NCBI RefSeq assembly: GCF_023555005.1
Contig: NZ_JAMJPJ010000035.1
Coordinates: forward strand, 1-34,765
Origin: Halomonas llamarensis
Lineage (GTDB): Bacteria > Pseudomonadota > Gammaproteobacteria > Pseudomonadales > Halomonadaceae
Direction: 5' to 3'
DNA: 34,765 nucleotides
Shown: positions 1 to 7,510 of the stretch, piece by piece
Layout of the letters: each line of letters opens with the position of its first letter
How positions within the stretch are numbered: the stretch's first letter is position 1
Notes under the pieces: generated by a model
Database searches by the model: none
Told to the model about the DNA's origin: nothing
Seen by the model: the letters and a program-made list of their open reading frames with translations, nothing else
Translations under genes and position numbers: made by a program

Positions 1-2
1 AG

Positions 3-302
3 ATGGCCGAGCCAGAAAGCCTGCATGGCATTGAGTTCGTGGTTCATGAGAATCTCCTGGATAAAGGGAGCCTCAGTGTGGTCAGCAAAACTCAACGTGA
101 GAAGATGTGTTTGGTGGAGCGCTTACATACTAGTTATGGAACTCAGGGAGAGAGGATTTACTACGGCGTTCTCTTTTGCGATGAAGAAAATCACTTTTCC
201 GTTAAAGAAAAAGTCAACCTCCTATTGGAAAGAATGGAGGAGGCTGGATTTAGTAGTTCCAGTTTTAGTTCATTTGAAACAATTTTGCCATTGCCTGTTT
301 GA
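3..302 (+). other. Unassigned open frame at the window edge
   Basis: A reading frame of 99 codons opens with ATG at base 3 and runs into the 3' end of the convergent LuxR gene, overlapping it by about 38 bases. I recognise no domain, and a second frame starting at 25 is equally open, so neither is clearly coding. The stretch may be the remnant of a gene cut by the window edge. No ribosome binding site can be assessed for the ATG at base 3. Confidence 0.2.
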
Positions 303-993
303 TGTTTACAGCGTCCATTTTTTCAATGATGTTTCTTGTGTGGTATTTTACAGTTCTTTCTGAAATATTGAGTATTGTTGCTATTTCTTCATATGTTTTT
401 CCCATTGCCACCCAGTGTAAGCACTCGGTTTCTCTAGGAGTCAATAGTTTGCTTTTTTCTTGTCGAGCCTTAGCGGGGCGGTATTGGTGAGCAAGAAAGC
501 TTAAATAGTGTAACAAATGGCCATGATAGGAGATAACTTCCCTAAAGTCAGTATTGGTTTCCTCGGATGCAAAGTGAATGGACCCAAAAGCGTTTCCGGG
601 CTCATGGATTGGCACAGTGAACCCTTGCTCTATGCCGTAGTTCGAGGATAGCTTGAATATTGATTGTTGTTCATCGTCCCCATATTCTGGCTTATCCCAG
701 AAAAAAGATGAGGATGTCTGGCAGGACTTCTTTATTACAGGGTCCTGTTTGTACAAGGATTTTTTTTGATAAAGTATAACCCACTCCTCAGGGTAATTTC
801 CCATGATGACAGGGGGTGAGATTTCGGTAGGAGAGTAACAGGCGTATACATAGCTAAAGCAGGTCACTCTTAATTTTTCGAGAGCCCAAGAAAGTATGTT
901 AGTGTACTCATCATCGTTCACGCCAAGGTTGTTTTTAACCTCCATTAATATCTGATAGTCGTTTTTAAGAGATTGAGTGAGCTTTGTCGCCAT
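265..993 (-). CDS. LuxR-family quorum-sensing type transcriptional regulator
   Basis: This 242-residue protein has the standard two-domain LuxR layout. Residues about 20-165 form an autoinducer-binding domain with the family pattern W-x3-Y-x5-Y-x2-DP (EEWVILYQKKSLYKQDP). Residues about 180-240 form a LuxR/FixJ helix-turn-helix with LTPRETECLHWVAMGKTYEE and ISERTVKYH. The family binds acyl-homoserine lactones and regulates promoters in the cytoplasm. The ATG at 993 is preceded on the minus strand by AGGAAG at 1008-1003, a spacing of 9. No luxI-type synthase is visible in the window, so it may be a solo receptor or have a partner outside. The family call is firm; the ligand and targets are unknown. 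Confidence 0.9.
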   Translation of the reverse strand: MATKLTQSLKNDYQILMEVKNNLGVNDDEYTNILSWALEKLRVTCFSYVYACYSPTEISPPVIMGNYPEEWVILYQKKSLYKQDPVIKKSCQTSSSFFWDKPEYGDDEQQSIFKLSSNYGIEQGFTVPIHEPGNAFGSIHFASEETNTDFREVISYHGHLLHYLSFLAHQYRPAKARQEKSKLLTPRETECLHWVAMGKTYEEIATILNISERTVKYHTRNIIEKMDAVNIKQAMAKLFQMN

Positions 994-1544
994 CTTATAT
1001 CACTTCCTGTTTTTTTGTAGTAAATTAAAATGTTAGGCGAGCATTTTGAAATGATATTCAAGATATTTGCAATTATATCTAGCCTCGTTTTGACGTCACA
1101 AGAGCAGTCCCATTTACAACAGCCAACTTTAAAACTAATGCGGCTAATGAGTTAGGTCAACCCTCCTCATTCATGAGGGCGCTGTGAAGGCCCTTGTTCT
1201 GGGCACCGCCCCTCTCATTGCGGGCTATGAGTCTTGAGCGGTGGGTGCGTATAAATTTGTTGACGAGAGATACACGTCAAGCGCTAACTTGACCTCGCCC
1301 ATGTGCGCCTAGTACTGCCGTGCTTGCGGTAGTGTGCAGGGCTTTCTCCAGCGGTCAATTGAACTTGCTGAGGTTGGTGTCCAAAAAGAAGGCATGCATT
1401 GGATCGGAAGTCCCGCTACGCTCTGTTTGGCAAAAGCAACGTGACTGCAAAAGCGCTTTATTAGCAATATGGTTTTAGAGTGACTGGGGAGTTTGAAGCC
1501 TGCTACGACGGTAAGGTTGTGTCAGCCAACAAGATGGAACAGTC
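994..1544. other. Long intergenic region with inverted repeats and a possible gene scrap
   Basis: No convincing gene lies here. It contains the LuxR gene's upstream region and a nested inverted repeat at 1203-1248 (CACCGC at 1204-1209 against GCGGTG at 1238-1243, with CTCAT at 1214-1218 against ATGAG at 1227-1231 inside). At 1469-1560 one frame reads QYGFRVTGEFEACYDGKVVS and onward to a stop, directly after an in-frame stop, which looks like the tail of a decayed gene of unknown type. No lux box was found by eye. Confidence 0.4.
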
Positions 1545-2015
1545 ATGCATCAGTTAGCCGCCCAATGGATAGTGGGACTACTCAAGGATAGGAATATCCC
1601 GTTCCAAGTCTGCGGAGGGCTCGCCGCAAAGGGCTATGGTGCTGTGCGAGCGCTCAATGATATTGACCTGTTTGTCCCTGGTGAGCATTTTGCGGCGGTA
1701 GCGCAGGTGGGGCAGGCGTATATCTCCAAGCCCGCGGCGCACCGCTGCGAGGAGGGCTGGGATTTAACTTATGTCCAGTTCAAGTATGAAGGCATTAAGG
1801 TGGAAGTTGGCAACGCCGAAGGCGCGCACATTTTAGATGCCGCCAGCCAGACTTGGGTACCGCTCGATATAGCTTTTGATCGTTATGAAACCGTCGAATT
1901 ATTGGGCCTGGTGCTTCCCCTGATGTTGAAGGAAGACTTGATTCGCTATAAGTCGATGCTCGCAAGGCCCGTTGATATCGACGATATTCGTGCCATATGT
2001 GGGCGCACACATTAA
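1545..2015 (+). CDS. Nucleotidyltransferase-superfamily protein, unknown substrate
   Basis: The 156-residue protein has the pattern of minimal nucleotidyltransferases near its N-terminus: GG at about residues 24-25, a helix, then R-A-L-N-D-I-D-L-F (residues about 35-43), where the two Asp residues would bind the metal. A later acidic strand (IKVEVGNAE, about 85-93) could carry the third acidic position. Similar proteins include lincosamide-type and MNT/AbiEii-like nucleotidyltransferases. A weak GGAA lies 7-8 bases before the ATG. The gene is followed after a short gap by a GNAT acetyltransferase on the same strand. The substrate cannot be told from sequence; a stand-alone toxin or modifying enzyme is possible. 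Confidence 0.6.
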   Translation: MHQLAAQWIVGLLKDRNIPFQVCGGLAAKGYGAVRALNDIDLFVPGEHFAAVAQVGQAYISKPAAHRCEEGWDLTYVQFKYEGIKVEVGNAEGAHILDAASQTWVPLDIAFDRYETVELLGLVLPLMLKEDLIRYKSMLARPVDIDDIRAICGRTH

Positions 2016-2052
2016 CGCCCTAAACTAACCGCCATTCGTGAGAGCCTCATCA

Positions 2053-2484
2053 ATGCACTATCGCCCCATGACCATCGACGACTATGACGCCACCATCGCC
2101 CTATGGAGCGAAAGTGAGGGCGTGCGGCTGCGCGAGGCGGATTCCTGGGAGGGCATAGAGAAATACCTGCTACGCAACCCAGGCTTAAGCTTTGTGGCAG
2201 AAGTAGATGGACAACTGGTGGGAACGATCATGGCGGGCCACGACGGCAAGCGTGGCTATGTCCAGCACTTATCGGTGGCAGATTCCCATCGCCGCAAAGG
2301 CACCGCGGCCCGGCTGGTCAGCCTTTGCCTGGAAGCGCTAAAGCGTGAGGGCATTCTGAAATCACACCTGATGACCCTCCCCGAGAACGAAGCGGCCAAA
2401 CAATTCTGGGCCAATCAGGGCTGGGCGTGCCGGTCGGATATTCAGCTGTATTCGTTTGTGAAGGGGGATAACCCGAACGTTTAG
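2053..2484 (+). CDS. GNAT-family N-acetyltransferase
   Basis: A cytoplasmic acetyl-CoA dependent acetyltransferase of about 143 residues. The GNAT fold is visible: an N-terminal YRPMTIDDYDATIALW segment, a central strand FVAEVDGQLVGTI, then the acyl-CoA binding loop QHLSVADSHRRKGTAARLV (R-R-K-G-T-A corresponds to the family Q/R-x-x-G-x-G/A), and a C-terminal N-E-A-A-K-Q-F-W region. I prefer the ATG at 2053 over the in-frame GTG at 2038 because the protein then starts just before the first strand, as in relatives. The substrate is unknown. Its last 39 codons are duplicated at 9032-9148. Confidence 0.85.
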   Translation: MHYRPMTIDDYDATIALWSESEGVRLREADSWEGIEKYLLRNPGLSFVAEVDGQLVGTIMAGHDGKRGYVQHLSVADSHRRKGTAARLVSLCLEALKREGILKSHLMTLPENEAAKQFWANQGWACRSDIQLYSFVKGDNPNV

Positions 2485-2611
2485 CCGTTATCACACCCAC
2501 ATGATTCAGATCACTCCCGCGCCTAAAGTGTGATGGGACGAGCATGGGATTCAACGAGCTTTGCTGCTAGGCTAATTTTACTAAAGCTAAAAAGCCGCAG
2601 GGAGCAATCTC

Positions 2612-2944
2612 ATGCCACAGGCACCACGCATTTCGCGTCACCCCGTTAGCCAACGCGTGCAGGTGCATGTTGATGGCGAGCTGCTTGCGGAAGTTATAAA
2701 GAGTACCCAGGCCCTCGAGCTCCGCGAAACCGGCTACCCGTCACAGCGTTACATTCCACGCGAAGGCGTGCGCATGGATTTGCTTACCCCCTCAGAAACG
2801 ACCACCCATTGCCCGCTTAAAGGCGACACGGTGTATTTCTCGCTGGGTGAAAACCAAGACATTGCCTGGAGCTACGAGCAGCCGATTGAAGGGATGGAAG
2901 CGATAGCGGGTAGAGTAGTGTTTGGTGGGGGAGAGGACGAATGA
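2612..2944 (+). CDS. DUF427 domain protein, copy 1
   Basis: This 110-residue protein matches the DUF427 family, small cytoplasmic beta-rich proteins of unknown role. Conserved features are YIPREGVRMDLL (about residues 46-57), the TTTHCPLKGDTVYFSL block (about 63-78) and AWSYEQP (about 88-94). A GGGAG ribosome binding site lies 7-8 bases before the ATG. The stop TGA overlaps the ATG of a conserved 59-codon ORF. A second copy with the same downstream ORF is at 27241-27573. The two proteins agree at roughly four fifths of positions by eye. Confidence 0.85.
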   Translation: MPQAPRISRHPVSQRVQVHVDGELLAEVIKSTQALELRETGYPSQRYIPREGVRMDLLTPSETTTHCPLKGDTVYFSLGENQDIAWSYEQPIEGMEAIAGRVVFGGGEDE

Positions 2945-3120
2945 TGTGTTTCGACCCTAAGCGGACGTGCCGGGAAATGCCGCAGGAGCGCGAGTTTTGG
3001 CTATACGGCCTAATGGAAATTAATATCCTAAAAAATCATAGGCTTGGGAGAATCTGGCAGGCTGCATTTGCTGGAAAAAAGTGCCAGCACGTTCATTCAA
3101 TCATAGAATGGGCAGTCTAA
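2941..3120 (+). CDS. Small conserved protein coupled to DUF427, copy 1
   Basis: A 59-residue ORF starts at the ATG at 2941, which overlaps the DUF427 stop (ATGA), suggesting translational coupling; a second ATG follows directly at 2944. The product is basic and Trp/His rich: a FDPKRTCREM start, REFWLYGLM, then a strongly conserved block (NHRLGRIW, AAFAGKKCQHVHSII). The homologous ORF after the second DUF427 gene (27570-27749) is the same length with no indel. Roughly 8 of 20 codon differences are silent, which mildly favours coding. I do not recognise a family. The conserved Cys/His (KKCQHVH) could bind a metal, but that is a guess. Confidence 0.55.
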   Translation: MMCFDPKRTCREMPQEREFWLYGLMEINILKNHRLGRIWQAAFAGKKCQHVHSIIEWAV

Positions 3121-3149
3121 TACCTGTTAGGTTTGATCCGGGAGGATAC

Positions 3150-3827
3150 ATGGAAAAAGAGTACAGAAACCTTGTGTCAGTGAAACCTGTTCTCATGTAT
3201 CGAGAGGATATATTGGAATTATGTGAATTAATTGAAGCTCAGTCCGGAGAAGAAAAGAAAATAGAAATCGAGTATAAGAATAACGAGGAGAGTATAAATA
3301 TCACTGATATTGAATCATTAAACTCAATATCGGCCATTCCTCCTACAAACTATATGAGCCTTACTGTTCGCGTATGGAAAGAGACGAATATCGTATCAGG
3401 TCTTTCAGTGAGCTTTAACCGTAATAATATTAGCTACCAATTGCATTCAGAGAATGAGACATGGTTCTTAGGGACTGACTCAAAATTAAGAAAATTCTTT
3501 AAAGCCAAAAGACCTTGGTATTCGCCAATTCAGAGGTTTTCGCCTTTTATATCTCCTGTCGCTGTAATTACCAGCTTTCAATATGCAACAAGTTTGGTGA
3601 AAGGTGATGAGCTCATTGAGGGTGTATTTTGGTTTGCTGTAACACTAGCGCTTGTGATCATAACACTTTTGATGTTTTTTCAAAAATTATTCCCATACGT
3701 CTGGATTAGCTTGTCTGGTAAAGAGGATAGGAGATTTTCTTATGAAAAATGGACATTTATTATTTCAGTCTTGGCGCTAGTGGTAGCAATTGTCAGCGGT
3801 TTGGTTCTGCCAATGTTTGTAACCTAA
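3150..3827 (+). CDS. Cassette-borne two-helix membrane protein of unknown function
   Basis: The ATG at 3150 has GGGAGG at 3140-3145, which decides it over the upstream in-frame start at 3081. The product has 225 residues. Residues 1-130 are soluble, acidic and without a recognised domain. They are followed by one hydrophobic segment (EGVFWFAVTLALVIITLLMF, about 160-180) and a second at the C-terminus (FIISVLALVVAIVSGLVL). The layout fits a membrane-anchored protein with a cytosolic N-terminal domain. The gene begins about 20 bases after a GTTAGGT core and its stop lies inside the next attC, so it is a typical integron cassette gene. It is AT-rich compared with its neighbours. Function is unknown. 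Confidence 0.7.
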   Translation: MEKEYRNLVSVKPVLMYREDILELCELIEAQSGEEKKIEIEYKNNEESINITDIESLNSISAIPPTNYMSLTVRVWKETNIVSGLSVSFNRNNISYQLHSENETWFLGTDSKLRKFFKAKRPWYSPIQRFSPFISPVAVITSFQYATSLVKGDELIEGVFWFAVTLALVIITLLMFFQKLFPYVWISLSGKEDRRFSYEKWTFIISVLALVVAIVSGLVLPMFVT

Positions 3828-3926
3828 CAAATCAAACCACGCGGACGTGGCAAAGCTGTCACCTTTTGTGCGTAAAGACGCACAAAAGCCGCCAACTTCA
3901 CCACGCCGGTGTTTGAGGCGTTAGTT
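3822..3926 (+). repeat. attC-like cassette recombination site 1
   Basis: The site opens with a perfect RYYYAAC core (ACCTAAC, 3822-3828) overlapping the preceding stop codon and ends with GTTAGTT (3920-3926). Between them are extended inverted repeats, including CTTTTGTGCG against CGCACAAAAG and the outer TCAAACCAC region against GGTGTTTGA. This length and fold fit the longer VCR-like class of attC. A new cassette gene starts 19 bases later. Confidence 0.8.
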
Positions 3927-3944
3927 CAAGAAGGAGAATCAGTT

Positions 3945-4565
3945 GTGTCGCTAATGACTATTTTGCTGTTCGTACCAGCATGCTTTGCTCTGAACATGGC
4001 ACCTGGGCCAAACAATCTGCTGTCAATGGCCAATGCGAAGCGCTACGGCGTAAGAGTCGCCTGTTATGCTGGGATTGGTCGCCTTATTGCATTCGTGGGG
4101 ATGATTTCTCTAGCAGCAACAGGGCTTGCAACTGTGCTGTACACATCAGAAAAGCTATTCTTCATCATAAAGATTGTTGGAGGGCTTTATCTGCTTTGGA
4201 TTGCATTTCAACTGTGGACTGCAGATCCTTCTGACGGTGGTAACGAAGCACTCGGAGGAAGAAGCTTGTTCCAATTGGGGCGGCAAGAGTTTCTTCTAGC
4301 AGCCGGAAACCCTAAGGCTATCTTGATTTTTACAGCTTTTCTCCCTCAGTTTGTTGACCCCACTGGTTCTGTAGGATTTCAGTTCCTGGTTCTAGGTGTT
4401 CTGTTCTTGATGCTTGAATGGGTAGCGATAGCTGGGTATGCATTCTTTGGGAAAGCATTGCGGCATTGGTTCTCCCGACCTTCCATGCGTCGTGTTTTCA
4501 ACCGGATTTGCTCGGGGCTCCTTGGCAGTGCTGGTATTGGGCTTTTATTGGCTCGCCGTGAATGA
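3945..4565 (+). CDS. LysE/RhtB-family amino-acid exporter (cassette gene)
   Basis: A membrane exporter of about 207 residues, usual for the LysE/RhtB family, which effluxes amino acids or small metabolites. The family motif MAPGPNNLL is at about residues 15-23. About six hydrophobic segments follow, with AAGNPKAILIFTAFLPQFVD in the middle, a hallmark of the family. The start is GTG at 3945, with AAGGAG at 3931-3936, a spacing of 8. The upstream in-frame codons at 3909 belong to the attC. The substrate is unknown. Confidence 0.88.
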   Translation: MSLMTILLFVPACFALNMAPGPNNLLSMANAKRYGVRVACYAGIGRLIAFVGMISLAATGLATVLYTSEKLFFIIKIVGGLYLLWIAFQLWTADPSDGGNEALGGRSLFQLGRQEFLLAAGNPKAILIFTAFLPQFVDPTGSVGFQFLVLGVLFLMLEWVAIAGYAFFGKALRHWFSRPSMRRVFNRICSGLLGSAGIGLLLARRE

Positions 4566-4642
4566 ACTAACAAGGCAATTAAATTCGCTCCCTGCGGTCG
4601 CCGGACGCTCGTTCCTCGCGCCGTTTATTGCGGGCGTTAGCA
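4565..4642 (+). repeat. attC-like site 2
   Basis: It starts at the stop of the LysE gene (ACTAAC at 4566-4571 followed by AAGG) and ends at GTTAGCA (4636-4642). The interior is GC-rich with imperfect inverted repeats around GCTCCCTGCGGTCGCCGGAC. It separates the LysE cassette from the inverted brnTA cassette. Confidence 0.7.
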
Positions 4643-4644
4643 CC

Positions 4645-4917
4645 TCAGGCCCGACGGCTGTCGTCCACGTCATCTGCAAGCCAAGCCTTGATCAGTGACT
4701 GATAGGGCATATCCCGCTTGTTGGCCTCGATTTTGATCCGATCAAGCAGGGTTTCGGGCAAGCGGAGGGAGATCGTCTTGGTTGACGGCTTCAACTTCGG
4801 GAAAGAAGCCGGTTTTGCCTGGCTCCAGTCCAGGTAATCGGAGGAGTCGTGGGTCTCCCAGAACTCTCGCTCTTCTGCTTCAGTTTTGAACTCAGGCATC
4901 TTTTTTAGCTTGCTCAT
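4645..4917 (-). CDS. brnA: BrnA-family antitoxin
   Basis: This 90-residue protein fits BrnA: an acidic, Trp-containing N-terminal part (EAEEREFWETHDSSDYLDW, about 14-32) expected to wrap the toxin, and a ribbon-helix-helix DNA-binding region (KTISLRLPETLLDRIKIEANKR, about 47-68) that would autorepress the operon. It lies downstream of brnT and overlaps it by 26 bases, the usual toxin-first order for brnTA. The pair is reversed relative to the attC sites, so it cannot rely on read-through from an upstream integron promoter and must have its own. Confidence 0.88.
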   Translation of the reverse strand: MSKLKKMPEFKTEAEEREFWETHDSSDYLDWSQAKPASFPKLKPSTKTISLRLPETLLDRIKIEANKRDMPYQSLIKAWLADDVDDSRRA

Positions 4918-5203
4918 AAACAGCCCTCTCTTTACGGTGCATGTCTCGAGCGGAAATCACCCGAACCAGCGTACCGCCCTGCCTTAATGTAAACGTGATG
5001 TGGAGCAGCCTCTCATCATCTGTTTCACCAAGAGCGTGAAAACGGGCCTCAGCCTGGCTGTGTTTGGAGTCTTCCAGCAATAGAAGCGGCTCATTAAAGA
5101 AAATTTCTTCCGCTTCAGACTGGCTGACGCCATGCTTCTCCGCGTTTTTTCGGGAGTTGCCTTCGTCCCAGTCAAAGCCAATAACTTGTGCCCAATTGAT
5201 CAT
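4892..5203 (-). CDS. brnT: BrnT-family ribonuclease toxin
   Basis: This 103-residue protein has the BrnT pattern: FDWDEGNSRKNAEKHGVS (about 10-27), which includes the family's W-D-x2-K/R-x3-N-x2-KHGV signature, then EAEEIFF and an RVISARDMHRKERAVYE C-terminus. BrnT toxins have a RelE-like fold and cleave RNA, arresting growth until BrnA neutralises them. The ATG sits only 4 bases from a 19-bp palindrome, leaving no room for a ribosome binding site, so the message may be leaderless. The cassette context suggests a stabilising role for the array. Confidence 0.9.
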   Translation of the reverse strand: MINWAQVIGFDWDEGNSRKNAEKHGVSQSEAEEIFFNEPLLLLEDSKHSQAEARFHALGETDDERLLHITFTLRQGGTLVRVISARDMHRKERAVYEQAKKDA

Positions 5204-5207
5204 AAAA

Positions 5208-5226
5208 GTATATTATCAGAATATAC
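5208..5226. promoter_or_regulatory. brnTA operator palindrome and probable promoter
   Basis: GTATATT (5208-5214) and AATATAC (5220-5226) form a perfect inverted repeat with a 5-base centre, directly before the brnT start codon at 5203. On the minus strand the repeat contains GATAAT, a plausible -10 element, placing the transcription start close to or at the ATG. This is the expected spot for BrnA autorepression. The palindrome is seen directly; binding is inferred. Confidence 0.6.
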
Positions 5227-5241
5227 GCAGGCGTCAACAAG

Positions 5242-5325
5242 TGCTAACCAATGCAGGCACGGCGACGCCCTTTACATTGCGCCTTCGGCTCCGTTCCAAG
5301 GGCGCGCGTGCTGCAGGCGTTAAAG
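5242..5325 (+). repeat. attC-like site 3
   Basis: It runs from TGCTAAC (5242-5248) to GTTAAAG (5319-5325). The interior (GCAGGCACGGCGACGCC, then CATTGCGCCTTCGGCTCC, then GCGCGCGTGCTGCAGGC) is nearly the same as site 7 at 28348-28431 and close to sites 5 and 11. That shows a shared attC family, as found when cassettes come from one host lineage. Confidence 0.85.
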
Positions 5326-5577
5326 GCCTTACTCCGGTGTTCCTGGGTTTGGTGTTTGGCTCCGGTTTCAGTGGTGGCCTGCAGGCAGAAAACAGCCCTC
5401 AGTCCGGCAACGGTTTTGGCCGGTAATCTGGTGTTCAGGTCGTGGGGCAATCCGGCGCAATCACTGGGTATTTTCCGCGCATTCGGTGCTCTGGTTCCTG
5501 GCGCCATGGGTCAAGTTGGTACACAGTATCGGGAGTCGGCATTCAGCATTGGGTGCCAGTTCAAAAATCAAGGGTAA
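5251..5577 (+). CDS. Possible short cassette ORF of unknown function
   Basis: An open frame of up to 108 codons starts inside attC site 3 and ends just before the intron-split attC, so it fills the cassette between the two sites. Relatives of such Cys/Val-rich ORFs (ALLRCSWVWCLAPVSVVACR) occur in cassette arrays, as far as I recall, but the minus strand is also open here. No ribosome binding site decides a start. It may be a non-coding cassette whose real product is unknown. Confidence 0.3.
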   Translation: MQARRRPLHCAFGSVPRARVLQALKALLRCSWVWCLAPVSVVACRQKTALSPATVLAGNLVFRSWGNPAQSLGIFRAFGALVPGAMGQVGTQYRESAFSIGCQFKNQG

Positions 5578-5588
5578 ACAGGCCCTTA

Positions 5589-7510
5589 ATCGGGTAAGGA
5601 GGAGTGTTTAGCTCCCCCTCCCCACAACACCCTGCATGCGGATCCGCACAGGGCGTTTCACTCAGAGTAGTGAAGCTTGATCCATCCATCGCGCAGCGAG
5701 ACTAGCCCTGATTTCTTCAAGTACGCGTCATTCAGCGCCTGATTGATCCCTGGTGTTTTCGAGCTCCGCCATGGGCCTTTGCTGGTGATTCCGCACCCAA
5801 CCGCAGACTTGATCGGCACGCCCAGCCTCAATAAATTTCTGACTTTGGTTCGTGGTTTCCGCCACTGTCGCCAATATGCCATTCGTACACGCCTGCGTAT
5901 CCAGTGATCCAGATCGCAGCACAGCTGATAGCAGTTGGCGATACCAAAGTAGTTGATCCAGCCGCGTATAAACTGACTGGTTTTAAAGAGCTGGTAGCGC
6001 ATGCTCACGCCCCAGTTTCGGTTGGTGAGTTGCCGTATCCGTTGCTTGAATTTCTGCAACGTTTTCGGGTGCCATTTGATGCGTCCATTCTGGAAGGTGA
6101 AGCCCAGGAACTTACTCTCGCGGGTGTTCACCACCTGGCTTTTCTCCGTGTTGATCACAAGCTTTAGTCGACTTTGCAGGTACTGTGTGATGCTGCGCAG
6201 CACCCGTTCTCCCGCACGCCGACTATTCACCAGGATGATGAAGTCGTCGGCATAACGGGCGAACTTGTGGCCGCGCCGCTCCAGTTCTTTGTCCAGAGGA
6301 TCAAGCATGATGTTGGCCAGCAGTGGTGACAATGGGCCACCCTGTGGAACACCTTCTCGGGTCTCGCGGAAGAGTTGGTTATCGATAAGCCCAGCTCGTA
6401 GGTACCGCGCAATCAGCTGCTGTAACCGTTTATCGTGGACTCGTCGTCCCACTAACGTCATCAGCAAGTCGTGATCTACCCGATCAAAGAACTGTGACAG
6501 ATCCACATCAACGGCGATTCGCCGTTTCTGTTTGATAATCTGTTGCACCTGCTTTACCGCTTGTTGCCCATTTCGCCCCGGCCGGAACCCAAAGCTATTC
6601 GATGAGAACGACGGGTCGAAGATGGGCGTAAGCACTTGGGCTATAGCTTGTTGTATGACTCGATCAATAACCGTCGGGATGCCAAGCGGACGCTTGCCAC
6701 CGTCAGGTTTCTCGATCTCAACACGCCTGACGGGTTGCGGGTGGTAGTAACCTTCAAGGAGTGCGGCTTTTACCTTTTCCCATTCCCCCGATTTGACCCA
6801 CGTCGGGAAATAATCGACGGACATACCGTCAACTCCGGCAGCGCCTTTGTTAGCTCGAACCTGCTTCCAGGCCCGCTGTAAATTCGCAGGCTGAAGCATC
6901 TGTTCGAACAGATCGTTGCTAAAGGCTGGCTTCGGGTCAATACGCTGAGTCACGTCATTACCGGTCGGCATTCGTGTATTCAAGTTTGACAAGGCTCCTC
7001 CTTTCTCTGAGTGTTCAGGCCTTCACCGTGTCCTGCCCATTACGGCAGGTGTTTGGCTACTATGCCCTTTGCTGACTTCTGCCTAATCACTCGCAGGGTT
7101 ACCCCTGTGAGCGCTATCGGTTTTCATCGGTTTGCTCTCTCCGGTTGATGAGGCTGGAGAGCCAAGGCACTTGTAGACCAGAGCCTTACTGGTTGCTTAC
7201 CGATCGCGGGTTAAGCAGATCTCCCCAGATAAGAGCATGAACTGTCACTGCGCAACTGCGTCATTTACGGTGGCCGTTAGATCACACGGCTTCGTTGTCT
7301 TGTGCCAACTCGCCTCCAGCCTACGCCTCATATGACGTTCTTGTTCATCAGCTCGCAGTTTTGCGTCCGGCTTCCTCCAGACCGGTCCTCGCGGAGCGGC
7401 CCTTGCCATTCGCTAGTGGTTAGCGTTCAATCGGGTAAAGCAGAATTGAACGGTGATCTTCCCACAGGGGACTTTCACCCCATTAGCTCATGCCCATGCT
7501 GGGCGTACAC
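5589..7510 (-). mobile_element. Group IIC intron inserted in an attC site
   Basis: A full-length group II intron of about 1.92 kb lies on the minus strand. Its 5' end reads GTGTACGCCCAGCATGGGC (7510 downward), which forms the first stem. Domain V is the hairpin at about 5655-5628, built on GCCCTGTGCGGATCCGCATG and its short, IIC-type pairing. Domain VI at about 5620-5595 ends in TTACCCGAT at 5589. The reverse transcriptase ORF sits in domain IV. The flanks, joined, give a folded attC with its R' core at 7556. Class IIC-attC introns are known to insert into the bottom strand of attC sites, as here. The exact ends are inferred from family patterns. Confidence 0.8.
5658..6992 (-). CDS. ltrA: Group II intron reverse transcriptase/maturase
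   Basis: This 444-residue protein is encoded inside the intron and supports splicing and retrotransposition. The reverse transcriptase palm is intact: GKRPLGIPTVIDRVIQQAI (about 99-117), VDVDLSQFFDRVDHDLL (161-177), EGVPQGGPLSPLLANIMLD (213-231) and the catalytic YADD (247-250). The maturase X domain with QLTNRNWGVS and FIRGWINYFGIA follows at about 318-350. The C-terminus lacks an HNH endonuclease, as in class C introns. An AAGGAGGAG ribosome binding site precedes the start near 7000. The frame is unbroken, so the element may be active. Confidence 0.92.
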   Translation of the reverse strand: MSNLNTRMPTGNDVTQRIDPKPAFSNDLFEQMLQPANLQRAWKQVRANKGAAGVDGMSVDYFPTWVKSGEWEKVKAALLEGYYHPQPVRRVEIEKPDGGKRPLGIPTVIDRVIQQAIAQVLTPIFDPSFSSNSFGFRPGRNGQQAVKQVQQIIKQKRRIAVDVDLSQFFDRVDHDLLMTLVGRRVHDKRLQQLIARYLRAGLIDNQLFRETREGVPQGGPLSPLLANIMLDPLDKELERRGHKFARYADDFIILVNSRRAGERVLRSITQYLQSRLKLVINTEKSQVVNTRESKFLGFTFQNGRIKWHPKTLQKFKQRIRQLTNRNWGVSMRYQLFKTSQFIRGWINYFGIANCYQLCCDLDHWIRRRVRMAYWRQWRKPRTKVRNLLRLGVPIKSAVGCGITSKGPWRSSKTPGINQALNDAYLKKSGLVSLRDGWIKLHYSE

